This document shows, in pieces, positions 45,588 to 54,008 of a stretch of 64,000 nt of DNA (its first letter is position 1; each line of letters starts with the position of its first letter). The notes beneath the pieces are model-generated. The model did not search any database and had not been told where the DNA came from. It saw only the letters and a program-made list of their open reading frames with translations. The translations under genes and the position numbers were made by a program. Origin of the DNA: Salinarimonas chemoclinalis (GTDB lineage: Bacteria > Pseudomonadota > Alphaproteobacteria > Rhizobiales > Beijerinckiaceae); NCBI RefSeq assembly GCF_041514305.1, contig NZ_JBGMWH010000002.1, positions 1 to 64,000 of the forward strand, written 5' to 3'.

Positions 45588-45748
45588 GGGGTCAGAGGCT
45601 GAATGCCGGGGCGGCTGGCGCTCTCCAGTCGTAGGGGTGCCGCAGGAAGTCTGCGACCTGCGTCACCACCTCTTCTCCACCGACGCTCCCGATCGTTCGA
45701 ATTCGAGACGATCCTAGCGAGCTGGAGTTGGCATTCTGTTTACTCTTC
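45588..45748. other. Gap between the ABC gene and hupE/ureJ
   Basis: These 161 bases separate convergent genes. On the minus strand an open frame ends with ADFLRHPYDWRAPAAPAFSL at a TGA (45592-45594) but has no plausible start, and it is less GC-rich than its neighbours. It could be the end of a decayed gene. No terminator hairpin with T-run was found. Confidence 0.3.
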
Positions 45749-46354
45749 TCACCCCACCAGCAGCAGCACCCCCATCGCCGCCACCACCCCACCAGCGCCC
45801 CGCGTCGCCCAGAGCGGCAGGTCCCGCGCCATCAGCCGGCCCGCCAGGACGCCGACCGCGTGCAGCGCCGCCGTCGCCAGCACGAAGCCCGCGACGTACC
45901 CCGCCGCGCCCGCGCCGAGCGGCAGCTCCGCGCCGTGGGCGTATCCGTGCGCCAGCGCGAAGGCGCCGCAGGCGGCGGCGCCCACCACGAGCGGCGCCGA
46001 GAGGCGCAGCGCCACGGCGAGGCCGAGCGCGAGCACCGAGCCGGCGATGGCGAGCTCGACGCCGGGCAGCCATGGCCCGACCATGCCGTAGAGCGCCGCC
46101 GCCGTCATCGCCGCGACGAAGGCGGCCGGCCAGCCCCAGGCGGCGCGCCCACCGACGATGCCGGCCCAGAGGCCGACCGCCAGCATCGCGAGCAGGTGGT
46201 CGAGCCCCGTCGGCGGGTGCGTCAGGCCGGCGAGGAAGCCGTTCGTCGGGTGGTGGCCGACATGCGCCAGCGCCGGCGTCGCCGCCAGAACGAGCAGCGC
46301 CGCGGCGCCGAAAGCGCCGATCTTGGCGCCACTCTTCGCGGAAATCTTCATCAT
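45749..46354 (-). CDS. ureJ: HupE/UreJ family nickel permease-like protein
   Basis: A 201-residue membrane protein with a signal peptide ending ATPALA and six helices. HVGHHPTNGFLAGLTHP (about 31-47) and HPPTGLDHLLAM are the diagnostic His-rich motif of HupE/UreJ proteins, thought to bring Ni2+ to urease or hydrogenase. It is the last gene after ureG, with which it is transcribed, so urease use is most likely. Confidence 0.93.
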   Translation of the reverse strand: MMKISAKSGAKIGAFGAAALLVLAATPALAHVGHHPTNGFLAGLTHPPTGLDHLLAMLAVGLWAGIVGGRAAWGWPAAFVAAMTAAALYGMVGPWLPGVELAIAGSVLALGLAVALRLSAPLVVGAAACGAFALAHGYAHGAELPLGAGAAGYVAGFVLATAALHAVGVLAGRLMARDLPLWATRGAGGVVAAMGVLLLVG

Positions 46355-46416
46355 CGCCCCAACTTCCTTCGTCCTGGAGTCGCCCCCCGGGCGGTCGCCC
46401 GCAAGAACCGGACCGG

Positions 46417-47055
<639 letters not shown>

Positions 47056-47068
47056 CGCGAGGGTCTCC

Positions 47069-47740
47069 TCAGGAGCGGAACAGGCGGGTGTACTGCGTCT
47101 CGTGGAGCAGGGCGCCGAGGTCGGCGCGGAAAACCGCGGCGCCGAGATCCTCGAGGCTCTCGCCCTCGGCGGCCTCGGCTCGCGCGCGGATCGCAGGCAA
47201 GAGCGAGGCCACCACGGCCTGCGCGCGCGTCTGCCCGACGATGCCGAGCCGCACCGCCGCCGAGACGAGGTTCTGCGCGAAGCCCAGCCCGAGGGCTTCC
47301 AGGGTCTCGCGCAGGGGGATCGCGTGGCCGCCTGCGACGAGGCCGAAGGCGATCGGCAGCGGCGTGTCGGCCTCGCCGATGTGCGCGCGGTGGGCAGCGA
47401 GCGCGGCGCAGGGCCAGGACGCGGCGCAGACCGCGAGGAAGGCGTTGCCCTGCGTGATCGTCTCGAGCCGCCGCTCGGCGGAGGGGGAGAGCGCCACCGC
47501 GAGCTCCGCCAGCTCGGCGAGCCGCGGCGGGTCGCCCGCGGCGCGCCAGGCCTCGGCGCACAGGATCGCGTCGTTTCGTGGGGCGCCGTGCGCGTAGAGG
47601 TCGCGCAGCCACGCCTCGAGGCTCTCGGCATCCGTCACGTCGCCGGCCTCCTGCGCCCACTCGAGCCCGTGCGAGTAGGCGAACGCGCCGATGGGGAAGG
47701 CGGGGGAGGTCCAGATCAGGAGGGGGAGCGAGAGAGTCAT
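47069..47740 (-). CDS. ureF: Urease accessory protein UreF
   Basis: A 223-residue all-helical protein that recruits UreG to the urease apoprotein and UreD. The family segments LIWTSPAFPIGAFAYSHGLEW (about 8-28, twenty-one residues, shown as positions) and LPIAFGLVAGGHAIPL are visible. It is 13 bases before ureG. The N-terminal third is separated from ureE by a 586-bp non-coding block. Confidence 0.94.
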   Translation of the reverse strand: MTLSLPLLIWTSPAFPIGAFAYSHGLEWAQEAGDVTDAESLEAWLRDLYAHGAPRNDAILCAEAWRAAGDPPRLAELAELAVALSPSAERRLETITQGNAFLAVCAASWPCAALAAHRAHIGEADTPLPIAFGLVAGGHAIPLRETLEALGLGFAQNLVSAAVRLGIVGQTRAQAVVASLLPAIRARAEAAEGESLEDLGAAVFRADLGALLHETQYTRLFRS

Positions 47741-47865
47741 TCGCCCGCTCTCCCGTCGACGGGGCGCCGCACGGCCGGTGCCGGCTCTCCCCTCTCAACC
47801 GTGGCTACGAGTTTCACGCATCGCTGCCGGTTCCTGTTCCAGGCGCGACGTCGGCGCAGTCCTTT

Positions 47866-47886
47866 CCTTCCCCCTTGTGGGGAAGG
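47866..47886. repeat. Palindrome A (8-bp stem)
   Basis: CCTTCCCC (47866-47873) and GGGGAAGG (47879-47886) pair around CTTGT. It is an inverted relative of the hairpin at 48004-48026. Confidence 0.7.
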
Positions 47887-47887
47887 T

Positions 47888-47902
47888 GCCCCCGAAGGGG
47901 GC
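47888..47902. repeat. Palindrome A2 (6-bp stem)
   Basis: GCCCCC and GGGGGC pair around GAA directly after palindrome A. Confidence 0.6.
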
Positions 47903-48003
47903 GGATGGGGGTCGTGATGCAGCGCGAGCCACGTCCGAGCTGTCGCGACCGTGCTCGCCGCTGCATCCGCGTCGAGATCGTCCTGGACGACCCCCACCCC
48001 CGG

Positions 48004-48026
48004 CCCCTCCCCACAAGGGGGAGGGG
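48004..48026. repeat. Palindrome B (9-bp stem)
   Basis: CCCCTCCCC (48004-48012) pairs perfectly with GGGGAGGGG (48018-48026) around ACAAG. The sequence ACGACCCCCA at 47987-47996, just before it, is the inverse of TGGGGGTCGT at 47906-47915 beside palindrome A, so A and B form one larger inverted repeat. Confidence 0.7.
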
Positions 48027-48106
48027 AGGATGTCGGCGAGCTGCATCCAAGGCGTGCATGACGACTGCTGCCGTTGTCTGCTCCTGCGAGAACAGTGCAC
48101 TGGATT

Positions 48107-48139
48107 GCCCCGAGGGAGAGGGGGCGGGCGTGTGGGGCG
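48107..48139. repeat. Repeat C, inverse of the left part of repeat D
   Basis: The block GCCCCGAGGGAGAGGG...GTGTGGGGCG, read in reverse complement, matches most positions of 48216-48240 (CGCCCCACAC, then C-rich, then CCCCTCTCC). Confidence 0.55.
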
Positions 48140-48215
48140 TTCAGGATCGCGCGACCAGGCGATGCAGGCCGGCGCGGGCGAGGTGCGTGTCCGTCACGCG
48201 GCGCGTATCGCCCGG

Positions 48216-48266
48216 CGCCCCACACCCCCCACCCCTCTCCGAGAGAGGCTCTTCTCGGGAGAGGGG
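48216..48266. repeat. Repeat D with bulged 13-bp hairpin
   Basis: CCCCTCTCCGAGA (48232-48244) pairs with TCTCGGGAGAGGGG (48253-48266) with one bulged G and a loop of eight bases. The left flank 48216-48231 pairs with repeat C. Confidence 0.65.
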
Positions 48267-48326
48267 AGTTCCCGCGGGCTCTACGATGGGCGTCGAGACC
48301 GGCTGCCACCGTCTTCCCCCGGCCGA

Positions 48327-48887
48327 TCAATGGTCGTGATGATGATGGCCGTGGCCGTGCCCATGGCCATGGTCGTGCGCATGATCGTGGCCGTGGTGGT
48401 GATGCCCATGATCATGCGCATGCCCGTGCGAATGCCCGTGATCGTGCCCGCAATCGTGATCGTACGCCCCGCGCTCGGGCTGGAACGGGCGCTCCACCTC
48501 GCGGGCGAGGCCGCCCTGGCCGCGGACCATCTCGGCGAGCACGTGGTCGCGCTCGATGTAGATCGCGTCGGGCGCGATTTCGGCGGGCGTGTGCCGGTTT
48601 CCGATGTGCCAGGCGAGCCGCAGGAGGCGGAGCGGGTTCTCGGCGGTGATCTCGAGGAGCGGCTGCGCGGCCGCATTCACCCGCACGAGCCCGCCGTCCT
48701 CGAGCTTGACGGCGTCTCCGTCGTTGAGGGCGGTGGCCTTGTCGAGGTCGAGCAGGAAGGCGAGCCCGCCGTCGCCGGTGAGCGCGATGCGCCGGCGGTT
48801 GCGACCCTCGTGGTCGAGGGTGACGGTGTCGACGACCTTCTCGGGCTTGACGGCGGCGCGGCGGACGACGGAGGTGGCGCGGTGCAT
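48327..48887 (-). CDS. ureE: Urease accessory protein UreE with histidine-rich tail
   Basis: A 186-residue nickel metallochaperone. The peptide-binding N-terminal domain (VVDTVTLDHEGRNRRRIALT) and the metal-binding domain with WHIGNRHTPAEI (about 93-104) and RDHVLAEMVRGQGG are complete. The last about 46 residues contain 24 histidines in HDHGH-type repeats, which can store several nickel ions, as in Klebsiella UreE. It opens the ureE-ureF-ureG-ureJ run. The structural genes ureA, ureB, ureC and ureD are not in the window. Confidence 0.95.
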   Translation of the reverse strand: MHRATSVVRRAAVKPEKVVDTVTLDHEGRNRRRIALTGDGGLAFLLDLDKATALNDGDAVKLEDGGLVRVNAAAQPLLEITAENPLRLLRLAWHIGNRHTPAEIAPDAIYIERDHVLAEMVRGQGGLAREVERPFQPERGAYDHDCGHDHGHSHGHAHDHGHHHHGHDHAHDHGHGHGHGHHHHDH

Positions 48888-48977
48888 GATCTCTCGCGGC
48901 GAGGTGCGTGTCTGGTCGCGAGACGATAGACGAGCCGGGCGCGCGAGGAAAGCAGGCGCGCGCCCGGCCCGACGGCG

Positions 48978-49904
48978 TCATTCGGCGGGGGCGCAGACCC
49001 AGTCGCCGTCGGTGAAGCGGCACTCGGGGCCGCCGTTCGCCGCCGCGGGACGATCGCCGTCGCGCACCGCCGGGATCGACTGCGTGCTGTCCGTGTCCGC
49101 GCCTTCGGTCGTGGGCGTCCCGCCGGCGGCCGCATCGGTCCCGCCGGCGGCCGCATCGTCGCCGGAGCGCTGGCCGCCGAGGCTCGGGGTGATGCCGCGG
49201 CGCGCGGCCTCGACCTGGGCCTCCAGCGCCTGGAGCTGCTCCTCGAGGGCGGCGATCTGCTCGCGTGCGGAGGCCTCCGCCTCGCGGGCGGCCTGGATGC
49301 GCGACTCCGCCTGCGCGGCCGCCTCGCTGCGCGTCGCGGCCTCCTCGGTCAGGGCGGAGAGGCTCTCGCGGGCCTGTGCCTCCTCTCCACGCAGCGATTC
49401 CAGGCGCGCGCCGACGTCGGCGACCTCCTGCGAGCGGGCGGCGAGATCGTTCTCGAGCTGGGCGAGTTCGGCGCGGGCCGCCTCGATCTCCTCGCGCCAG
49501 CCGCCTATCTCCTCCTCGCGGGTGGCGTAGGTCTCCTCCTGCGCGGCGAGCTCCTGCTCGAGCCCGGCCAGACGCTCCTCGCGCTGTGCGATGTCGGCGG
49601 CGAGGGTCTCGGCGCGGGACGTCGCCTCGGACTCGGCGGCCTGCGCTTCCTCGAGCCGGGCCTCGCCCTCCTCGATCCGCACGAGGATGGCGTCGAGGTC
49701 GCCGGCGGCGGAGCGTTGCTCCTCCAGCGCGCCGACGGCGGCGGTGCGCTCCTCCTGGAGGGTGGCGAGGCGCGTGGCGTAGTCCTGCTCGGTGGAGCCG
49801 GCGGAGACGAGCGCCCAGATCGCGACGACCCAGCCGATCGCCGCGACGATGGCCAACGTCAGGGGTATCGGGCGGGTGAACTCGGTCTTCGTCTCGTCTG
49901 GCAT
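48978..49904 (-). CDS. Membrane-anchored coiled-coil protein
   Basis: A 308-residue protein. One membrane helix at about 15-35 (LTLAIVAAIGWVVAIWALVS) precedes a very long Glu/Ala/Arg-rich coiled coil (about 40-235). A Gly/Thr/Ala-rich linker follows, and the end ECRFTDGDWVC has two cysteines. GAGGAG precedes the ATG at 49904. The type II topology would put the coiled coil in the periplasm, where it could act as a spacer. No family assigned. It lies between ureE and bchO and could belong to either operon or neither. Confidence 0.7.
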   Translation of the reverse strand: MPDETKTEFTRPIPLTLAIVAAIGWVVAIWALVSAGSTEQDYATRLATLQEERTAAVGALEEQRSAAGDLDAILVRIEEGEARLEEAQAAESEATSRAETLAADIAQREERLAGLEQELAAQEETYATREEEIGGWREEIEAARAELAQLENDLAARSQEVADVGARLESLRGEEAQARESLSALTEEAATRSEAAAQAESRIQAAREAEASAREQIAALEEQLQALEAQVEAARRGITPSLGGQRSGDDAAAGGTDAAAGGTPTTEGADTDSTQSIPAVRDGDRPAAANGGPECRFTDGDWVCAPAE

Positions 49905-50105
49905 CGCGCGTCTCCTCGATTGCGGCTCCCGCGGTCCGTCGGGGTCCTCGGGACGCGAGCGTGACGGCAACGCCCCGCGGCGCGCGACCGTTCCGCACGC
50001 CCGGGGACCTCGCCGCGGGGACCGCGATCCGAGGTCGGAAACGTCTCGGCCCGGCCGGGAGGGTCGTCGGCCGGCGGTACTCTCTCCGACCACGAGTCCG
50101 GTCGA

Positions 50106-51017
50106 TCACGCCGGGGGCGGGTCGACGAGGCCGAACTCGCCCGCCTGCGCCCGGATCAGGGCCGTCGCCTCCGCCGGCCGCTCCTCGTGGGCGAGGTGAC
50201 CGGCTCCCTTCATCGTGGCGAGCGTCGCGTGGCGCACGAGCCGGCGCACGCGCCGCGCGTGCTCGGGCGGAACGGCCTCGTCGCGGTCGCCGACCACGAG
50301 CAGGAGCGGCGTCGCGAGCCTCGGCAGGTCGGAGACGAGCGCGTCGAGGTCCCAGTGCGCCATCATCGCGAGCGCGCCGTGAACGTGGCCGGGGTCGGCG
50401 ACGAGCCGCCGGTAGAGCTCGACGCCGCGCGCGTCGAGGGTCGAGCCGGTGTTGCGGATCAGCCGCTCGACGCCGCTGCGTTCCGCCGCGCTCGCCGAGA
50501 CGAAGCGCGGCACGAGCGGGTTGAGCGCCATCAGCTTCGCGAGCGGCGAGAAGATCCGCCCGGCCATGCCGTCGAACGGCATCAGCGCGCCGTTGATCGC
50601 GACGATCCCGGCGGGCGCGGCTAGCCGGTCGAGCACCATGCGGACCATCAGCGCGGCGCCCGCCGAATGCCCGACGAGGAGCGCGGGGCGGGCCTCGAGC
50701 GCCGCGAGCAGATCGGCGAGCGCGCGCGCCATGCCGGAAAGGCTCGGGCGGCCGTGGGCCATGGGCTCGCTGAACCCGTGGCCGGGGAGGTCGCAGGCGA
50801 TCACGTCGAAGTCGGTCGCGAGGAGCGGCATCGGGTCGCGCCAGGAATGGCTGGAGGCGGCGGTGCCGTGGGCGAGGAGGAGGGTCGGTGCATCGGGCGG
50901 GCCCATGCGCTGGACGTGCCAGGTCGCGCCCGCGGCGCGCACGAAGCGCGAGGCCTCGCGGTTGGGCCAGTCCGCCCCGTCGCGCGCCCAGTCGAGCCGC
51001 CCGCCCACCGCGATCAC
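50106..51017 (-). CDS. bchO: Magnesium chelatase accessory hydrolase-like protein BchO
   Basis: A 303-residue alpha/beta hydrolase of the BchO family, always found with bchI and bchD in phototrophs; its enzymatic role is unproven. RLDWARDGADWPNREASRFV (about 7-26) is the family-specific N-terminal stretch. Nucleophile elbow GHSAGAAL, oxyanion segment LLLAHGTAASSHSW and the final His in GAGHLAHEERP complete the triad. A GTG start at 51017 overlaps the bchD stop (GTGA), so all three genes are coupled. Confidence 0.92.
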   Translation of the reverse strand: MIAVGGRLDWARDGADWPNREASRFVRAAGATWHVQRMGPPDAPTLLLAHGTAASSHSWRDPMPLLATDFDVIACDLPGHGFSEPMAHGRPSLSGMARALADLLAALEARPALLVGHSAGAALMVRMVLDRLAAPAGIVAINGALMPFDGMAGRIFSPLAKLMALNPLVPRFVSASAAERSGVERLIRNTGSTLDARGVELYRRLVADPGHVHGALAMMAHWDLDALVSDLPRLATPLLLVVGDRDEAVPPEHARRVRRLVRHATLATMKGAGHLAHEERPAEATALIRAQAGEFGLVDPPPA

Positions 51018-52858
51018 CCGCGCTGCGCGGGCAGCGCCGCGGCCACCGCGGAGGAGAGCGTCGCGGCGTCGGCGTAGGGCAGGGCGAGATAGCGCGCGCC
51101 CATCGCCGCCGCGATCTCCCGCGCCAGCGGCTGGCCGGCGCGGGAGATGTCGACGACGAGGGCGACGATCCCGCCCGCCCGCGCCTCGCCGGCGGCGGCG
51201 AGCGCGTCCTCACGGGCCGCCTCGCGGCCGGGCTCGCCGGAGCGGCCGATGTTGGTCTTGCCGTCGGTGAGGAGCACGATCGCGGGATCCTCGCCCTTGC
51301 GGCGCACGCCGTCGGCGCAGGCGAGCGCCGCGTCGATGCCCCGGGCGAGCGGCGTCGCGCCGCCGCCGGCGAGGCCCGCGAGCGCCTTCTTGGCGCGGGC
51401 GAGGGAGCGCGTCGGCTCGAGCACGAGTTCGGCGTCGCGGTTGCGGAAGGCGACGAGGGCGACGCGGTCGCGCCGCACGTAGCATTCCGCCAGCAGCAGC
51501 TCGACGGCGCCCTTCGCCTCCGCGAGCCGATTGAGCGCGGAGGAGCCAGACGCGTCGACCGCGAAGATCGTGGTGCGGCGGATCGTGGGCTTGCGCACGC
51601 CGACGCGGAAATCCTCGCGGCGCACCGCGACGCGGGGACCGCCGGCGCCGGGGTCGCGACCGCGGGTGCGCAGCGGCTGCCAGGGCGCCGCCGCCCGCAG
51701 GGTCGAGACGAGGTCGAGCCGCGCGCCGCGCCGTGGCTCGCCCGGACGGGAGCCGGCCGGGCGGCCGCCGACGCCTGGGCGGGCGCGTGCGCCGGTCTCG
51801 CCGCGCGTGCGCGTCGTCTTCAGGCCGGACATGCCGGCGCGCAGCTGTGCGAGCAGGTCCTCCGGAAGGATCGCCTCGGCGGCCTCGAGCACCAGATTCT
51901 GCAGTTCCTCGGCCGTGAGCGGACGCTCCTCGGTCTCCTCCGGCCCCTGATCCTGCGGCATCTCGTCCGCGCCGGGAGGGTCGTCCGGGGGCGGCGTTTG
52001 GTCCCCGCGGTCGGCCTCGTCGGGCGGCGCCTCGGTCTCGTCCTCGCCCTCCTGCGGGGGGGGCGGCGGAAAAGCGCGGGCGCGCGGGGCGAGCACCAGT
52101 CGGAACGCTTCCGCCACGTCCTCGTCCGTCACCTCGCCGCGCCCGTCGAGCGCCGCGAGCGCGCGCGCGGCGCGCAGGGCGAGGATCGGCGCGCGCAGGG
52201 AGGCGATCGCGACCGCGGCGGCGGAGCCGCACAGGGCCTCGAGCCGAGCGTCCGAGACCGCCACCGACGACAGCCGCGCCCGCGCCGCCGCGATCGCGGC
52301 CGGGTCGATGCCGGGGTCCCCGGTCTCGCGGTGGGAGACCGCGGTGAGGTCGATCAGGAAGGCGAGCCGGTCGAGCAGGGCGTCGGGCGGCCGCTCGTCG
52401 GCCTCGCGGCCCTCGTCGAGGGCGACGATCCCCAGATGCGTCTCCAGCGTGGCGGCGAGGCCCTCGCGCTCGAGCCGCACGGCGCGCCCGTCGAGCACGG
52501 AGGCGAGCCGGCCGGCGACGGCGCCGGGCAGGCGTTCGGCCATGGCGATGACGACGATGCCGCCGTCCGCCTCGGCGAGGATGCCGCGCCCGATCACCGG
52601 GCGTCCGGCCTGCAGCGTGGCGACGAGGTCGAGGCCGCCCAGGAGGCGGTCGTCGTCGATGCCCGCCGGCGCGCGCCGGAAGGGCGTGCCCTCGGGCAGG
52701 AGATGGCGAAGCCAGGCGAGCCAGCGGTCGCGCACGGGCCCGGCGGCCGCGCGCAGCGACGCTCCGCCGAGGCCGACGGGGTCGATCGCCACGAGCGCCG
52801 CGGCCCGGGCGGCGGCGCGCCAGGTCTCCGAGAGCGTCCGCGGCGCTTCCGCGTTCAC
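51014..52858 (-). CDS. bchD: Magnesium chelatase subunit D
   Basis: A 614-residue platform subunit of the chelatase that inserts Mg2+ into protoporphyrin IX, the first committed step of bacteriochlorophyll synthesis. The N-terminal half is a degenerate AAA+ domain (about 1-250), followed by an acidic, proline-rich linker (about 265-320), then an integrin-I domain with the metal-binding DASGSS motif near 431. A GTG start overlaps the bchI stop. It works with BchI (ATPase) and BchH, which is not in the window. Confidence 0.95.
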   Translation of the reverse strand: MNAEAPRTLSETWRAAARAAALVAIDPVGLGGASLRAAAGPVRDRWLAWLRHLLPEGTPFRRAPAGIDDDRLLGGLDLVATLQAGRPVIGRGILAEADGGIVVIAMAERLPGAVAGRLASVLDGRAVRLEREGLAATLETHLGIVALDEGREADERPPDALLDRLAFLIDLTAVSHRETGDPGIDPAAIAAARARLSSVAVSDARLEALCGSAAAVAIASLRAPILALRAARALAALDGRGEVTDEDVAEAFRLVLAPRARAFPPPPPQEGEDETEAPPDEADRGDQTPPPDDPPGADEMPQDQGPEETEERPLTAEELQNLVLEAAEAILPEDLLAQLRAGMSGLKTTRTRGETGARARPGVGGRPAGSRPGEPRRGARLDLVSTLRAAAPWQPLRTRGRDPGAGGPRVAVRREDFRVGVRKPTIRRTTIFAVDASGSSALNRLAEAKGAVELLLAECYVRRDRVALVAFRNRDAELVLEPTRSLARAKKALAGLAGGGATPLARGIDAALACADGVRRKGEDPAIVLLTDGKTNIGRSGEPGREAAREDALAAAGEARAGGIVALVVDISRAGQPLAREIAAAMGARYLALPYADAATLSSAVAAALPAQRG

Positions 52859-53898
52859 GACGCGAGAACCTCCGCGGGGATCACCTCGGCGAGCGCCCGC
52901 TCCACCCGCACCCCCGACCCCGCGTCGTCGAGCGGGTTGCGGCGCAGGCGGTGGCGCAGCGCCAGCGGCGCGACCGCGCGCAGCGTGGCGAGGCCGACCT
53001 CCTCGACGCCCTCCAGCGCCGCGAGCGCGCGGGCGGCGCGGATCAGCGTGATCTCGCCGCGCAGCCCGTCCGTGCCGAGCGCGACGCACAGCCGCGCGGC
53101 CGCCTCGAGCGCGGCCTCGGAGACGATCGTCTCCGGCAGCCGGCCGCGGGCGGCGGCGATCCGCTGGCGCAGCCGCGTGTCGGCGTCGGCGTAGTGCGCG
53201 ATGAAGCCCGCCGGATCGCGCTCGAAGGCGTCGCGGCGGCGCACGATCGACACGCGTGTCGGGATGTCGACGGGCGTCTTCACGTCGACGGAGAGGCCGA
53301 AGCGGTCGAGCAGCTGCGGGCGCAGCTCGCCCTCCTCGGGGTTGCCCGAGCCGACGAGCACGAAGCGCGCCGGATGGCGCACGGAGAGCCCCTCGCGCTC
53401 GACCACGTTCTCGCCCGAGGCCGCCACGTCGAGGAGGAGGTCGACGAGGTGGTCCTCGAGCAGGTTGACCTCGTCGATGTAGAGGAAGCCGCGATGCGCG
53501 CGGGCGAGCAACCCGGCCTCGAAGGCCTTCTCGCCCTTGGTGATCGCGCGCTCGAGGTCGAGCGCGCCGACGACTCGGTCCTCGGTCGCGCCGAGCGGCA
53601 GGTCGACCACGGGGACCGGCACCTCGACGGCGGTGAAGGAGGCGCCCGCCGCCTGCCGCGCCGCGCAGGACGGGCATTCGCCCCGCGGCTTGGCCGGATC
53701 GCAATTGTAGGGGCAATGCTCCACGACCTTCATCGGCGGGAGCAGGCCCGCGAGCGCACGAACGGCGGTGGACTTGCCGGTGCCGCGGTCGCCGAAGACG
53801 AGCACGCCGCCGACCGACTGGTCGACGGCGGCGATCTCCAGCGCGAGCTTCATCTCGTCCTGGCCGACGATCGCCGAGAACGGGTAGACCTGACGCAT
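52855..53898 (-). CDS. bchI: Magnesium chelatase ATPase subunit I
   Basis: A 347-residue AAA+ ATPase. Opening residues YPFSAIVGQDEMKLAL, Walker A GDRGTGKST (36-44), a Cys-rich insert CPYNC...CPSC (about 63-79) and Walker B FLYIDEVNLLEDH are diagnostic of BchI/ChlI and distinct from cobalt chelatase CobS. It is the first gene of bchI-bchD-bchO. An inverted repeat lies upstream at 53914-53931. Confidence 0.96.
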   Translation of the reverse strand: MRQVYPFSAIVGQDEMKLALEIAAVDQSVGGVLVFGDRGTGKSTAVRALAGLLPPMKVVEHCPYNCDPAKPRGECPSCAARQAAGASFTAVEVPVPVVDLPLGATEDRVVGALDLERAITKGEKAFEAGLLARAHRGFLYIDEVNLLEDHLVDLLLDVAASGENVVEREGLSVRHPARFVLVGSGNPEEGELRPQLLDRFGLSVDVKTPVDIPTRVSIVRRRDAFERDPAGFIAHYADADTRLRQRIAAARGRLPETIVSEAALEAAARLCVALGTDGLRGEITLIRAARALAALEGVEEVGLATLRAVAPLALRHRLRRNPLDDAGSGVRVERALAEVIPAEVLAS

Positions 53899-53913
53899 GT
53901 CCTCTCCTCGATC

Positions 53914-53931
53914 CGGACCTTCGGTGGTCCG
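53914..53931. promoter_or_regulatory. Inverted repeat upstream of bchI
   Basis: CGGACC (53914-53919) and GGTCCG (53926-53931) are perfect inverted copies around TTCGGT, 16 bp before the bchI start. It overlaps the leader region and could be an operator or a hairpin. It does not match the TGT-N12-ACA pattern of PpsR/CrtJ. Confidence 0.4.
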
Positions 53932-54008
53932 TTCAGGTCGAGGCTAGCGGCGCGCGCGCGGGCGCGCCATTCGCGCTTACACCGATACCTGTCTCGCTCG
54001 GCTGACGA

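Larger units (their letters stand above)
47741..48326. repeat. 586-bp non-coding block of nested inverted repeats between ureE and ureF
   Basis: This block holds no supportable gene and is the longest non-coding stretch in the window. It contains several perfect palindromes arranged as two nested inverted pairs: 47866-47915 against 47987-48026, and 48107-48139 against 48216-48266. A 9-bp pair GATGCAGCG (47916-47924) / CGCTGCATC (47959-47967) sits within the first. The arms are C- or G-rich and resemble the hairpin at 2564-2592. It could be a cluster of REP-like elements that moved in between two urease genes. Confidence 0.7.

Noticed and set aside
47741..48326. CRISPR array or IS remnant
   Set aside because: The repeats are inverted palindromes, not equally spaced direct repeats, and no transposase fragment or terminal repeats were found.
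53899..54008. PpsR/CrtJ site (TGT-N12-ACA) upstream of bchI
   Set aside because: Only ACA-N8-TGT and an unrelated dyad were found; the PpsR spacing and order are not met.
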